Source of the DNA: Neobacillus niacini NBRC 15566
GTDB lineage: Bacteria > Bacillota > Bacilli > Bacillales > Cytobacillaceae
Assembly: GCF_001591505.1 (NCBI RefSeq)
Contig: NZ_BCVA01000008.1
Coordinates: 1-64,000 of the forward strand
Length of the DNA stretch: 64,000 nt
Direction: 5' to 3'
In this document: positions 29,722-38,490 of the stretch, in pieces
How the letters are laid out: each line of letters begins with the position of its first letter
How positions within the stretch are numbered: the first letter of the stretch is position 1
Translations under genes and position numbers: made by a program
The notes under the pieces: model-generated
Told to the model about the DNA's origin: nothing
Seen by the model: only the letters and a program-made list of their open reading frames with translations
Databases searched by the model: none

Positions 29722-31551
29722 TTAGCCTTTGGTTGTTAGTAATGGATCTTTATCTTTTATGAACTGATAAATATTTATCGCTAAATGAATATTAAAGAGG
29801 GATTGACTATCATTCAGGTCTGTTACGAGAATTTCTTCAATCCGCTTTAACCGATAGCTTAACGTATTGGTGTGAATATGCAAGGAGTCTGCCGTTCTCT
29901 TGATGTTTTGATTTTGGTCTAAATAGACAATCAGCGTGCTTAATAATTCACCTTTCCTTGATTGTTCGTACTGGATAAGAGCACCTAATACTTCTTGGAT
30001 AAAATCAATCAATTCTTCCTTGGAATTTTGCAAAATAAACCTTTGAACCCCAAGGTCTGTATAACTAATGACTCTATCATCAAAAAGGTAGTTTTTGAGA
30101 AACGTAATACACTTAGTCGCTTCGACAAATGACTCATGGACAAGTGTAAGTCCTTGCTTCATTCTTCCAATCCCAATGGATACATCGATCTCGCTATATT
30201 TATTCGTAATCTCAAGCTGTAACTTTTTTGCAAGTTCCTTAATTTCAGCCACAATATTGGATGAAGTAACTCTTACATCCAAGGATAGAAGGGCAACGAT
30301 TTGATTTTTTTCCCGTACTGCCGTTACCTGAAAATTCCTTCCTAGCAATGTTCGATTGGTCATATGGAGTAAATTTCTTATAACGGGTTCACTGATCACA
30401 TTTTGCTCGTTTACCTTATCTTTCGCATTAATAATAATCGCCACGTAGTTCCAGTTCGGATCAAACTGTAAATTTTTTGCTTTCTGAATTAGCAGCTCAT
30501 CAATCTGTCCGGAAAAAAGTTTGGTTACGAATTCTCCTCGTAAACGCTGTTGTGTTTCATATACCGCTTGCTCTTTTACAAGTTCAAGTGAAATCACTGT
30601 ACAAGCATGTTCAAGCGCGGCGATATCCACTTTACTTACTTTTTGTTTAGAAAGGATGATAAGACCGCCAAGAGACTTTTGTTTAGAGCCAAGCGGTAAT
30701 ACAACCAATTGGTATGAATCGTCTATTAAAGTTATTTCAGAAACAGTATGTGAGTTTTCTAGAGTTAAGATAATTTGTTTTGCATACGCTTTCATAAATT
30801 CGGTCATTTCAACAGAAAAGGAGGAATGGCAGGCAGAAGCCTTAAGCTCGCCAATTTCATCAAAGAGAAACAGATGCTGTCCAATTGATTTATGTATAAA
30901 ATTTAAAATGGATTGAATACCTTCTCCATTCACCACAAGATTTGCTAAGTTTCTATGTATTTCAATAGAGTGGGAAAGCTTATGAACCATTCTTTCCTTC
31001 TCGAAAAATAGTTTGGATTTTTCCAGGGCAACCGCAGCTTGGTGGCCAATCGCTTCCAATAAATGAATATCCTCTTGCTTAAACTGCAAAGACTGTTCAA
31101 ATGAGTCTAATGTAATAACACCGATACATTCTCCCTTTTGTAAGATAGGGGAGGAAATAACAGAGGTAAAATGAAAATTACTCGGAATTGCCTGATCTAA
31201 TAAATCTCTATTATCTGGAGTCAGTGTAGACAGTGCTTGCTTCACTTCTTCCTCATCCCAAAAAATGAGACATTTTTTCGCAGCAAAAGCCATCCCCGTC
31301 ATCGATTCACCGCTAACAAGTTTAATTTGCCTGAAGATGTGAGGATAAAATAATCCTTGCGCTGATTTTGCGATTAGTCGGTTCTGTTTTTTGTCAAAAA
31401 TCCATATCGAGCCCCCACCAGCCGCTTCCACCACAGAGATGGTTTCACTCATGATGGATTCAAAAATTGAATTTATATCCAATTTGGAATTAATAACGTT
31501 GGAAACATGAATCAAGGACTTAAGTTGCCGATGAGTTAATGTATCTTGCAC
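29722..31551 (-). CDS. GAF-domain, PucR/CdaR-type transcriptional regulator
   Basis: The 609-residue protein has an N-terminal GAF domain (about 20-175), a middle region resembling the CdaR GGDEF-like domain (about 340-480), and a C-terminal helix-turn-helix (about 545-600) with NIKRTADSLHIHTNTLSYRLKRIEEIL, diagnostic of the PucR family. GAF domains bind small ligands; acyl-CoA intermediates are a reasonable guess here. It is divergent from the leucine-catabolic operon at 31809. A perfect 12-base inverted repeat in the shared region is the obvious candidate operator. Confidence 0.88.
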   Translation of the reverse strand: MQDTLTHRQLKSLIHVSNVINSKLDINSIFESIMSETISVVEAAGGGSIWIFDKKQNRLIAKSAQGLFYPHIFRQIKLVSGESMTGMAFAAKKCLIFWDEEEVKQALSTLTPDNRDLLDQAIPSNFHFTSVISSPILQKGECIGVITLDSFEQSLQFKQEDIHLLEAIGHQAAVALEKSKLFFEKERMVHKLSHSIEIHRNLANLVVNGEGIQSILNFIHKSIGQHLFLFDEIGELKASACHSSFSVEMTEFMKAYAKQIILTLENSHTVSEITLIDDSYQLVVLPLGSKQKSLGGLIILSKQKVSKVDIAALEHACTVISLELVKEQAVYETQQRLRGEFVTKLFSGQIDELLIQKAKNLQFDPNWNYVAIIINAKDKVNEQNVISEPVIRNLLHMTNRTLLGRNFQVTAVREKNQIVALLSLDVRVTSSNIVAEIKELAKKLQLEITNKYSEIDVSIGIGRMKQGLTLVHESFVEATKCITFLKNYLFDDRVISYTDLGVQRFILQNSKEELIDFIQEVLGALIQYEQSRKGELLSTLIVYLDQNQNIKRTADSLHIHTNTLSYRLKRIEEILVTDLNDSQSLFNIHLAINIYQFIKDKDPLLTTKG

Positions 31552-31603
31552 CGTTTCATCACCCTTCCTCTATGAAATGTAATTTACATATCGGTCCATT
31601 TTT

Positions 31604-31632
31604 ATAAATTTGTGTAAAAGACACAAATTTAT
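31604..31632. promoter_or_regulatory. Perfect palindromic operator between regulator and acyl-CoA operon
   Basis: ATAAATTTGTGT and ACACAAATTTAT are exact inverted copies with a 5-base spacer. It is the only strong dyad in the 257-base divergent region, so it is the likely binding site of the PucR-type regulator. Confidence 0.7.
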
Positions 31633-31808
31633 CACATCTATATTCATGAAAAGGTACATAGCATAATATTGCTAATCGTTATATTCTGATTATAAGAAAA
31701 TTTGGAATGTATTGAAAGGGGGGCTGCACGCAGAAAAGGAGTTTAATAGGTTGTTTTTTCTATTTTTTTTCTAAAACACTCATAATTGTTAAAAGGAGTT
31801 GTTGATAA

Positions 31809-32948
31809 ATGAATTTTGATTTAACGAAAGAACAGGAGATGATCCGCAATTTAATTCGGGACTTTGCTGATGCAGAGGTTGCTCCTGGTGCAGATGAACG
31901 TGATCGGACGGGGGAATTCCCTAAAGAGATTTTCGCGAAATTATCAGAGCTAGGTATCATGGGTCTTCCATTTCCTGAACAATATGGCGGCGGGGAAGCA
32001 GACACAGTCAGTTTTGCAATTGTCGTAGAAGAACTTAGCCGCGTTTGTGCCTCCACTGGAATTACATATTCAGCACATATCTCATTAGGCGGGGCTCCAC
32101 TTAATCTATTTGGCACCCACGAGCAAAAAGAAAAATACTTAACCCCTATTTGTACGGGAGAATCTTTCGGTGCATTTGGATTAACAGAACCAAATGCAGG
32201 CTCCGACGCAGGGGGAACTCAAACAACAGCAGTTCTTGATGGAGACGAGTGGGTGATTAACGGCTCAAAGTGCTTCATTACAAATGCAAGCTATGCCAAG
32301 CACCTGGCAGTGACTGCAGTAACAGATCGTTCAAAAGGAATCAATGGGATCAGCGCATTTATTGTTCCTACCAATGCTCCTGGATTCACTGTGATTGACA
32401 ACTACGAAAAAATGGGTCTTCATTCCTCTAATACAACAGAACTTATCATTGACAATGTAAGAGTTCCTAAAGAAAATCTTCTAGGCACAATTGGAAACGG
32501 TTACAAACAATTCTTAGCTACTCTTGATGGCGGCCGAATTGGAATTGGTGCCATGGCGGTAGGGATTGCTCAAGGAGCATATGAAAAGTCACTTCAATAT
32601 GCAAAAGAAAGAAAGCAGTTTGGAAAAAGTCTATCAAACTTCCAGGCCATTCAATTTAAGCTAGCTGATATGGCAATGAATGTCGAATTGGCGCGGAATA
32701 TGGTTTTCAAAGCAGCCTGGTTAAAGGATCAAGGACGAGTATTTAAGAAGGAAGCCGCATACGCAAAGTTATTTGCATCTGAGATTTGTATGCGTGCTTG
32801 CGACCAAGCGGTTCAAATTCATGGCGGATATGGATATATGAAGGAATATCAAGTGGAGCGATTCTTCCGCGACGCAAAGCTATTGGAAATTGGTGAAGGA
32901 ACATCTGAAGTTCAACGAATGGTCATTGCGAAACAAATTGGATGTTAA
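31809..32948 (+). CDS. yngJ: Acyl-CoA dehydrogenase, probably isovaleryl-CoA dehydrogenase
   Basis: The 379-residue protein is a full-length FAD acyl-CoA dehydrogenase. FGLTEPNAGSDAGG is the first family signature, QAIQFKLADMA and QIHGGYGYMKEYQVERFFRDAKLLEIGEGTSEVQ form the second signature and C-terminus. The catalytic base is the Glu in the IGEGTSE region or its helix-G equivalent; I cannot separate isovaleryl- from short-chain-specific enzymes by this alone. The following carboxylase, hydratase and HMG-CoA lyase genes define leucine breakdown and give it the isovaleryl-CoA step. AAAGGAG precedes the ATG. Confidence 0.92.
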   Translation: MNFDLTKEQEMIRNLIRDFADAEVAPGADERDRTGEFPKEIFAKLSELGIMGLPFPEQYGGGEADTVSFAIVVEELSRVCASTGITYSAHISLGGAPLNLFGTHEQKEKYLTPICTGESFGAFGLTEPNAGSDAGGTQTTAVLDGDEWVINGSKCFITNASYAKHLAVTAVTDRSKGINGISAFIVPTNAPGFTVIDNYEKMGLHSSNTTELIIDNVRVPKENLLGTIGNGYKQFLATLDGGRIGIGAMAVGIAQGAYEKSLQYAKERKQFGKSLSNFQAIQFKLADMAMNVELARNMVFKAAWLKDQGRVFKKEAAYAKLFASEICMRACDQAVQIHGGYGYMKEYQVERFFRDAKLLEIGEGTSEVQRMVIAKQIGC

Positions 32949-32993
32949 CGTATTTTTATGGTGAATAAATATCATTGTTAAAGGAGCCATATT

Positions 32994-34964
32994 ATGGATA
33001 TCAGTGGAATTTTACAAGTTGTTTCAAATAGTAAACTCATTTATCCAGCAGAAGAAAAAGTACGTTCAACATCGATTGGCAGTACCGAAGCTTTTCAAGA
33101 ACTTCTTAAACAATCTCAACAAGATCCTGCAACATTCTGGGATACGGCAGCACGTGAACTTGTTTGGTATGAACCATGGTATGAAACCATTAGTGGAGAA
33201 CTTCCTGATTTTCGCTTTTTTACCGGCGGTATAAGTAATCCGAGTGTAAACTTACTTGATCGGCATATAGAAAATGGTGCAGGGAACAGGACAGCTCTGA
33301 TTTGGGAGGGGGAAAACGGAGACAGCAAATTTTATACCTATAATATGCTTCTTGCGGAGGTTAATCGGTTTGCCAATGTTCTAAAATCATTCGGTGTAAA
33401 AAAAGGCGATTGTGTCGCTATTTTTCTACCAAATCTTGCAGAAGCCATTATTTCCGTTTTAGCTTGTTTTCGAATTGGAGCCATATACAATACGATTTTC
33501 TCAGGTTACTCCGAAAAATCATTGACTGACAGACTTATTAATTTTGAGCCGAAGGTATTGATTACTGCGGATGCAACTGAACGCAGGGGAAAATTGATTC
33601 CTTTAAAAGAGAAGGTTGACAATGTTGTCCCATCGATTGCTTCCATAGATGCTGTCATTGTTGTAAATAGATTAGGTTCAGAGGTTCAAATGAAAGAAGG
33701 CCGGGATTACTGGTGGCATGTAGAGACAAAAGCAGCAAGCATTGTTTGTGAACCTGAGAGATTAGAAGCGAATGAGAGCGGTATTGTATTTTATACCAGC
33801 GGGACCACAGGGAAACCAAAAGGTGTTGTACATTCCGGCATGGCTTTTGTTATTCAGAATTATATATATGCCAAGTATCATATGGATCACCAGGATGACG
33901 ATGTTTTCTGGTGTACCGCGGATATCGGCTGGTTAACCATGCATATTTGGGGGATTACTGGTGCCTTAGCAAATGGTGTAACAACCGTTGTCTATGAAGG
34001 AGCAGTAGATTATCCAGCAAAAGACCGTTTCTATCAAGTGATTGAAAAATATAGGGTGAATAAACTATTTACTGCCCCAACTGCATTAAGAATGTTAAAA
34101 AGTATGGGAGAGAAGGTTTTAGAAAAATTTGATTTAACATGCCTGGATGTCATATCTCTTGTAGGAGAGCCTTTCGATCCAGAAACATGGTATTGGACAT
34201 ACGATGTGTTAGGTAAGAAGAAAGTATATATCAACAATACTTGGGGGCAGACGGAAACAGCAGGGTCGCCTATCGCAGGAGCAGCATGGCTGACGCCAAT
34301 GAAACCAGGTGCTGCAGGTACTGCCTTTTTAGGTGCTGTTTTTGATGTCGTGGATGAAGAAGGAAATTCAGTTCAACCTGGAAGGTTAGGTAATCTGGTT
34401 ATTCGTAAACCATTTCCTATGCTATGCCGTACCCTTTGGAAAGAACCTGAGCGCTATTACGCCTCCTATTTCAGTCAAGTGGATGGCTGCTATTATGCCA
34501 GCGACCTGGCGTTAGTTGATCAGGATGGCTATTTGTGGGTAGTTGGCCGTTCGGACGATGCGTTTAATGTCGCAGGACATCGATTAAGTACAATGGAGAT
34601 GGAAAGCGCTGTACTAGAAATTGAGGGTGTTGCTGAAACGGCAATCATCGGAATACCTGACGAAATCAAAGGAGAAGTTCCACTCGTTTTTGTCCGTCTT
34701 GCCGATGGTTATCATGAAACAGCAGAATTAAAACAGCAAGTAAATGACCAGATTATCCAACAAATTGGCAAGATTGCAGCTCCAAAATCGATTATTTTTA
34801 CCGATATGCTGCCGAAAACAGTCAGCGGAAAAATCATGCGCCGCCTATTAAAGGAAATTGTTGTATCAGGAAAGGTTCAAGGCGATATTACAGGACTAGA
34901 AGACCCAGCTACTGTTCTTCAAATACAAAGGATTGTTGCGGAAAAAGCAACAGCTAAGAGGTAG
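32994..34964 (+). CDS. Acetyl/acetoacetyl-CoA synthetase-like acyl-CoA ligase
   Basis: The 656-residue protein has an ACS-type N-terminal cap (FWDTAARELVWYEPW) and the adenylation motif YTSGTTGKPKGVVH. The middle motif reads NNTWGQTETAGS, and the catalytic-lysine motif PKTVSGKIMRRLLK is near 620. Length and cap fit the acetyl-/propionyl-/acetoacetyl-CoA synthetase group, not the medium-chain YngI found at this place in B. subtilis. It could activate acetoacetate or branched short acids made or used by this pathway; substrate is not determined by sequence. It lies 45 bases after the dehydrogenase gene. Confidence 0.85.
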   Translation: MDISGILQVVSNSKLIYPAEEKVRSTSIGSTEAFQELLKQSQQDPATFWDTAARELVWYEPWYETISGELPDFRFFTGGISNPSVNLLDRHIENGAGNRTALIWEGENGDSKFYTYNMLLAEVNRFANVLKSFGVKKGDCVAIFLPNLAEAIISVLACFRIGAIYNTIFSGYSEKSLTDRLINFEPKVLITADATERRGKLIPLKEKVDNVVPSIASIDAVIVVNRLGSEVQMKEGRDYWWHVETKAASIVCEPERLEANESGIVFYTSGTTGKPKGVVHSGMAFVIQNYIYAKYHMDHQDDDVFWCTADIGWLTMHIWGITGALANGVTTVVYEGAVDYPAKDRFYQVIEKYRVNKLFTAPTALRMLKSMGEKVLEKFDLTCLDVISLVGEPFDPETWYWTYDVLGKKKVYINNTWGQTETAGSPIAGAAWLTPMKPGAAGTAFLGAVFDVVDEEGNSVQPGRLGNLVIRKPFPMLCRTLWKEPERYYASYFSQVDGCYYASDLALVDQDGYLWVVGRSDDAFNVAGHRLSTMEMESAVLEIEGVAETAIIGIPDEIKGEVPLVFVRLADGYHETAELKQQVNDQIIQQIGKIAAPKSIIFTDMLPKTVSGKIMRRLLKEIVVSGKVQGDITGLEDPATVLQIQRIVAEKATAKR

Positions 34965-34973
34965 TCAGGTGCG

Positions 34974-35011
34974 CTGGTCATTTGTCAGGAACTAGCCTGG
35001 CAAATGACTGG
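34974..35011 (+). terminator. Intra-operon hairpin
   Basis: CTGGTCATTTGTCAGG pairs with CCTGGCAAATGACTGG around AACTAG, followed by TTTCTAATTT. Placed between the ligase and biotin carboxylase genes, it may terminate partly or stabilise the upstream mRNA. Confidence 0.65.
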
Positions 35012-35122
35012 TTTCTAATTTAAGATTAGGAGTTTTTGATAAAGATAGTTGATAAAAATGTATCTTTACATATCTTTGTAAGGAAGCTTACGAGTTGATA
35101 AAAGCGAGAAAGGGTGGAAAGC

Positions 35123-36484
35123 ATGTTCAAAAAAATCTTAATTGCTAATCGCGGAGAAATTGCTGTTCGTGTTATCCGTACATGCAAAGCTTTAGGAATT
35201 ACAACGATTGGAGTCTACTCTGAAGCGGACGCGGATGCCCCGCATGTAAAACTAGCAGATGAGGCCTATTTAATCGGAGGTTCCCGGGTAGCAGAAAGCT
35301 ATTTAAACATCAATAAAATACTAGAGGTTGCTCAAGCTTCAGGGGCAGAGGCAATCCATCCGGGATATGGCTTGCTTTCTGAAAATGCTGAATTTGCCCG
35401 TCGTTGTGAGGAAGCAGGTCTAATCTTCATCGGACCTTCTCCAAAGGTAATCTCGAAAATGGGAAGTAAAATTGAATCACGCAAAGTGATGGAAGAAGCA
35501 GGTGTTCCTGTTGTACCAGGAATTACTTACCCGCTGGCAGATGCAGAGGAAGCAGTAGAAGTGGCTGATCGCATCGGGTACCCTGTCATGCTGAAAGCCT
35601 CTGCTGGGGGCGGAGGAATTGGAATGCAGGTGGTCCATAGCGGAGATGAAGTCCGAAAAGCTTTTGCGGGAAACCAAAAGCGGGCGACAGATTTCTTTGG
35701 TGATGGTTCAATGTATATAGAAAAATTTGTTTCCAATCCAAGACATATTGAGATTCAAATCTTAGCAGACGGTGAGGGGAATACCGTTTATCTTTGGGAA
35801 CGTGAATGTTCAATCCAGCGTCGCCATCAAAAAGTTGTAGAAGAAGCCCCATCATCGTTTATCACGGAAGACACCCGTACGAAGATGGGCGAGGCTGCAG
35901 TGAAAGCGGCAAAATCAATTGGGTATAAAAATGCAGGAACCATTGAGTTCTTAGTGGATGAAGAGCAAAACTTCTACTTTCTTGAAATGAATACCCGCTT
36001 ACAAGTAGAGCACCCGGTTACGGAAGAAATTACAGGTTTGGACTTAGTTGAACAACAATTGCAAATTGCTGCAGGTCAACCTTTGAATTTTTCTCAGGAA
36101 GATGTAAAACGAGAGGGCCATGCCATCGAGGTTAGAATCTATGCAGAAGACCCTAAGACATTTTTCCCTTCACCTGGAAAAATAACAAAATTAGATCTTC
36201 CGAATGGACCGGGAGTACGACATGAATTAGCTATTCACGGGCAATCCGTCGTTACGCCATTTTATGATCCAATGATCGCGAAACTTGTTGTTAAAGGAAG
36301 CACTCGCGAAGAGGCAATCAATCGCTTACAAGCTGCATTAGCTGATTATCATATTGAAGGGATTAAAACCAATATCCCAATGCTGCAAGAAGTGATTGCC
36401 CACTCGGCATTCCATTCAGGTGATACGACAACAGACTTTGTCAGTAAGTATTTAAAACAAACTAAACCCAACAAGGTAAAATAG
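35123..36484 (+). CDS. yngH: Biotin carboxylase subunit of an acyl-CoA carboxylase (methylcrotonyl-CoA type)
   Basis: ATG 35123 follows AAAGGGTGG; GTG 35114 overlaps that signal. The 453-residue protein is a complete biotin carboxylase: FKKILIANRGEIAVRVIRTCK at the start, ATP-grasp loop KASAGGGGIGM, the catalytic EMNTRLQVEHPVTEEITG segment and the RIYAEDP region. It carboxylates the biotin on the carrier encoded at 36496 with ATP and bicarbonate. With the carboxyltransferase at 38491 it forms methylcrotonyl-CoA carboxylase in leucine breakdown, by context. Confidence 0.92.
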   Translation: MFKKILIANRGEIAVRVIRTCKALGITTIGVYSEADADAPHVKLADEAYLIGGSRVAESYLNINKILEVAQASGAEAIHPGYGLLSENAEFARRCEEAGLIFIGPSPKVISKMGSKIESRKVMEEAGVPVVPGITYPLADAEEAVEVADRIGYPVMLKASAGGGGIGMQVVHSGDEVRKAFAGNQKRATDFFGDGSMYIEKFVSNPRHIEIQILADGEGNTVYLWERECSIQRRHQKVVEEAPSSFITEDTRTKMGEAAVKAAKSIGYKNAGTIEFLVDEEQNFYFLEMNTRLQVEHPVTEEITGLDLVEQQLQIAAGQPLNFSQEDVKREGHAIEVRIYAEDPKTFFPSPGKITKLDLPNGPGVRHELAIHGQSVVTPFYDPMIAKLVVKGSTREEAINRLQAALADYHIEGIKTNIPMLQEVIAHSAFHSGDTTTDFVSKYLKQTKPNKVK

Positions 36485-36495
36485 GAGGATTAATC

Positions 36496-36708
36496 ATGAG
36501 TGAAATCATTGCAAGTATGGCAGGAAGTGTTTGGAAGATATTAGTTCAAGTTGGAGACCAAGTAGAAGAAGGTCAGGATGTTGTGATTTTAGAATCAATG
36601 AAAATGGAAATTCCAATTGCTGCTGAATTCGATGGAACGGTAAAAGAAGTAAAGGTGGCAGAAGGCGAATTTGTAAATGAAGGCGACGTTATTGTAGTAG
36701 TCGAATAA
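36496..36708 (+). CDS. yngHB: Biotin carrier protein
   Basis: This 70-residue protein is a stand-alone biotinyl/lipoyl domain. The target lysine lies in ESMKMEIPI (residues 33-41) and the glycine turn GTVKEVKVAEGEFV follows. It shuttles carboxybiotin between the biotin carboxylase and carboxyltransferase subunits. It starts 11 bases after the carboxylase gene with AGGAGG. A separate small carrier is the arrangement found in B. subtilis YngHB. Confidence 0.95.
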   Translation: MSEIIASMAGSVWKILVQVGDQVEEGQDVVILESMKMEIPIAAEFDGTVKEVKVAEGEFVNEGDVIVVVE

Positions 36709-36740
36709 AGCCTGTATAAAGGTGGAAAGGAGATGGAGCA

Positions 36741-37670
36741 ATGAAGTGGCCGGCAGGTGTAACGATTAAAGAGGTTGGTCCTCGTGATGGTTTACAAAAC
36801 GAAAAGAGTTTTATTTCGACAGAGGATAAAATCACTTGGATTAATCAAATGTCAGAGAGTGGACTTAAACATATTGAGATTACTTCGTTTGTTAATCCAA
36901 AATGGATCCCTGCACTTTCTGATGCCGTTGCCGTTGCAACTGGAATTACTAAAGTGCCAGGTGTTACCTATACCGCACTCGTTCCAAACCACCAAGGCTT
37001 GGAACGGGCTTTTCAAGCAAACATAGATGAAGTGGCTGTATTTATGTCAGCGAGTGAAACTCATAATCTTAAAAACATTAATAAAAATATTGATCAGACT
37101 TTACCTGTTTTAAGAGATTTGGTAAGAGACTCCCTGACAGCAGGGAAATCAACCAGAGGTTATGTTTCCACTGTTTTTGGCTGTCCGTATGAAGGACATG
37201 TTGATATTGAAGGTGTCATAAAAGTGTCCGAAGCGTTATTTGAAATGGGGATTGGAGAGCTGTCTCTCGGGGATACGATCGGTGTCGCAAATCCAAAGCA
37301 AGTCCATGAAGTATTGGAAGTGTTATTGAAAAGATTTCCGGCAGATAAGCTAGCCATGCATTTTCATGATACAAGGGGAACCGCACTCGCTAACATCTTA
37401 GTATCATTAGACATGGGAATTACTACGTTTGATTCGTCCCTTGGCGGCTTAGGGGGATGTCCTTATGCACCTGGTGCATCCGGAAACGTAGCGACAGATG
37501 ATTTACTCTATATGCTCCACGGGATGGTGATTCATACTGGGGTTGATCAACAAAAGCTGCTATATGCCTCGCAATTCATTCAGGAGAAGATAGGCAGAAC
37601 GTTGCCTAGTAAAAGTTTTCAAGCAGCCAGTTCCGCCGGGCTGGGTGGAATACTTGGAAGCTCCGTTTGA
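36741..37670 (+). CDS. yngG: Hydroxymethylglutaryl-CoA lyase
   Basis: The 309-residue TIM-barrel protein has EVGPRDGLQNE at the start (metal site and catalytic Arg), HFHDTRGTALAN with metal-ligand histidines, and the signature GGLGGCPYAPGASGNVATDDL holding the active-site cysteine. It cleaves HMG-CoA to acetyl-CoA and acetoacetate, the last step of leucine degradation. AAAGGAG precedes the ATG. The downstream hydratase gene follows by 13 bases. Confidence 0.95.
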   Translation: MKWPAGVTIKEVGPRDGLQNEKSFISTEDKITWINQMSESGLKHIEITSFVNPKWIPALSDAVAVATGITKVPGVTYTALVPNHQGLERAFQANIDEVAVFMSASETHNLKNINKNIDQTLPVLRDLVRDSLTAGKSTRGYVSTVFGCPYEGHVDIEGVIKVSEALFEMGIGELSLGDTIGVANPKQVHEVLEVLLKRFPADKLAMHFHDTRGTALANILVSLDMGITTFDSSLGGLGGCPYAPGASGNVATDDLLYMLHGMVIHTGVDQQKLLYASQFIQEKIGRTLPSKSFQAASSAGLGGILGSSV

Positions 37671-37683
37671 GGAAGGTGAATGT

Positions 37684-38463
37684 ATGAGTAAAATATTAGT
37701 TAATAAACTGGATAACGGAATCGTAATGATTACGTTAAATAGGCCGGAAGCGGCTAATGCTTTATCAATAGAAATGTTAGAGGGGCTCCGAGACGCACTT
37801 CTTGCCTGTAAATTTGATTTGTCAGTCCGCTGTATCGTTATAACAGGGGCGGGGGAAAAAGCTTTTTGTGCAGGAGCTGATTTAAAAGAACGTGCTGGAA
37901 TGGATAGTGTTCAAGTGAAGAAAACAGTGTCTTTGATCCGCGATACAATCAACTCGTTTGAATCATTACCACAACCCGTCATAGCAGCTGTGAACGGAGT
38001 CGCTTTTGGCGGGGGAACTGAACTTGCACTTGCTTGTGATATTCGCATTGCCTCTGAAACGGCCAAGCTTGGTCTAACGGAAACATCCCTGGGTATCATC
38101 CCAGGTGCAGGGGGAACACAGCGATTACCTAGATTAGTAGGAAAAGGACGTGCTAAAGAGCTGATTTTTACTGCTAGACGAATTGACGCCAAAGAGGCCC
38201 TTGAAATTGGATTAGTAGAGTATACGGTTCCATTTGAAGATTTACTAGATAAAGCATTAGAAGTTGCCGGGCAAATCGTTCGGAATGGCCCAATTGCGGT
38301 TACCCAAGCAAAGTTCGCTATTGATAAAGGGTATGATGTTGATCTAAATACCGGTCTTGCCATTGAGCAAAATGCCTATGCAGTGACAATCCCAACAAAA
38401 GATCGTTTAGAAGGATTACAGGCATTTAAAGAGAAACGGACTCCAAACTACATTGGAGAATAA
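37684..38463 (+). CDS. yngF: Enoyl-CoA hydratase, probably methylglutaconyl-CoA hydratase
   Basis: ATG 37684 follows GGAAGGTGA; the longer frame to 37645 overlaps HMG-CoA lyase. The 259-residue crotonase-fold protein has LNRPEAANALS, the oxyanion-hole segment GEKAFCAGADLKER, and AAVNGVAFGGGTELALACDIRIA with the LGIIPGAGGTQRLPRLVG signature. Two acidic residues typical of hydratases are conserved (GGGTE and the ETSLGIIPG segment). It would convert 3-methylglutaconyl-CoA to HMG-CoA, placing it between the carboxylase and the lyase. Confidence 0.92.
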   Translation: MSKILVNKLDNGIVMITLNRPEAANALSIEMLEGLRDALLACKFDLSVRCIVITGAGEKAFCAGADLKERAGMDSVQVKKTVSLIRDTINSFESLPQPVIAAVNGVAFGGGTELALACDIRIASETAKLGLTETSLGIIPGAGGTQRLPRLVGKGRAKELIFTARRIDAKEALEIGLVEYTVPFEDLLDKALEVAGQIVRNGPIAVTQAKFAIDKGYDVDLNTGLAIEQNAYAVTIPTKDRLEGLQAFKEKRTPNYIGE

Positions 38464-38490
38464 GAAACTTACATGAATCGAGGAGGAAAA

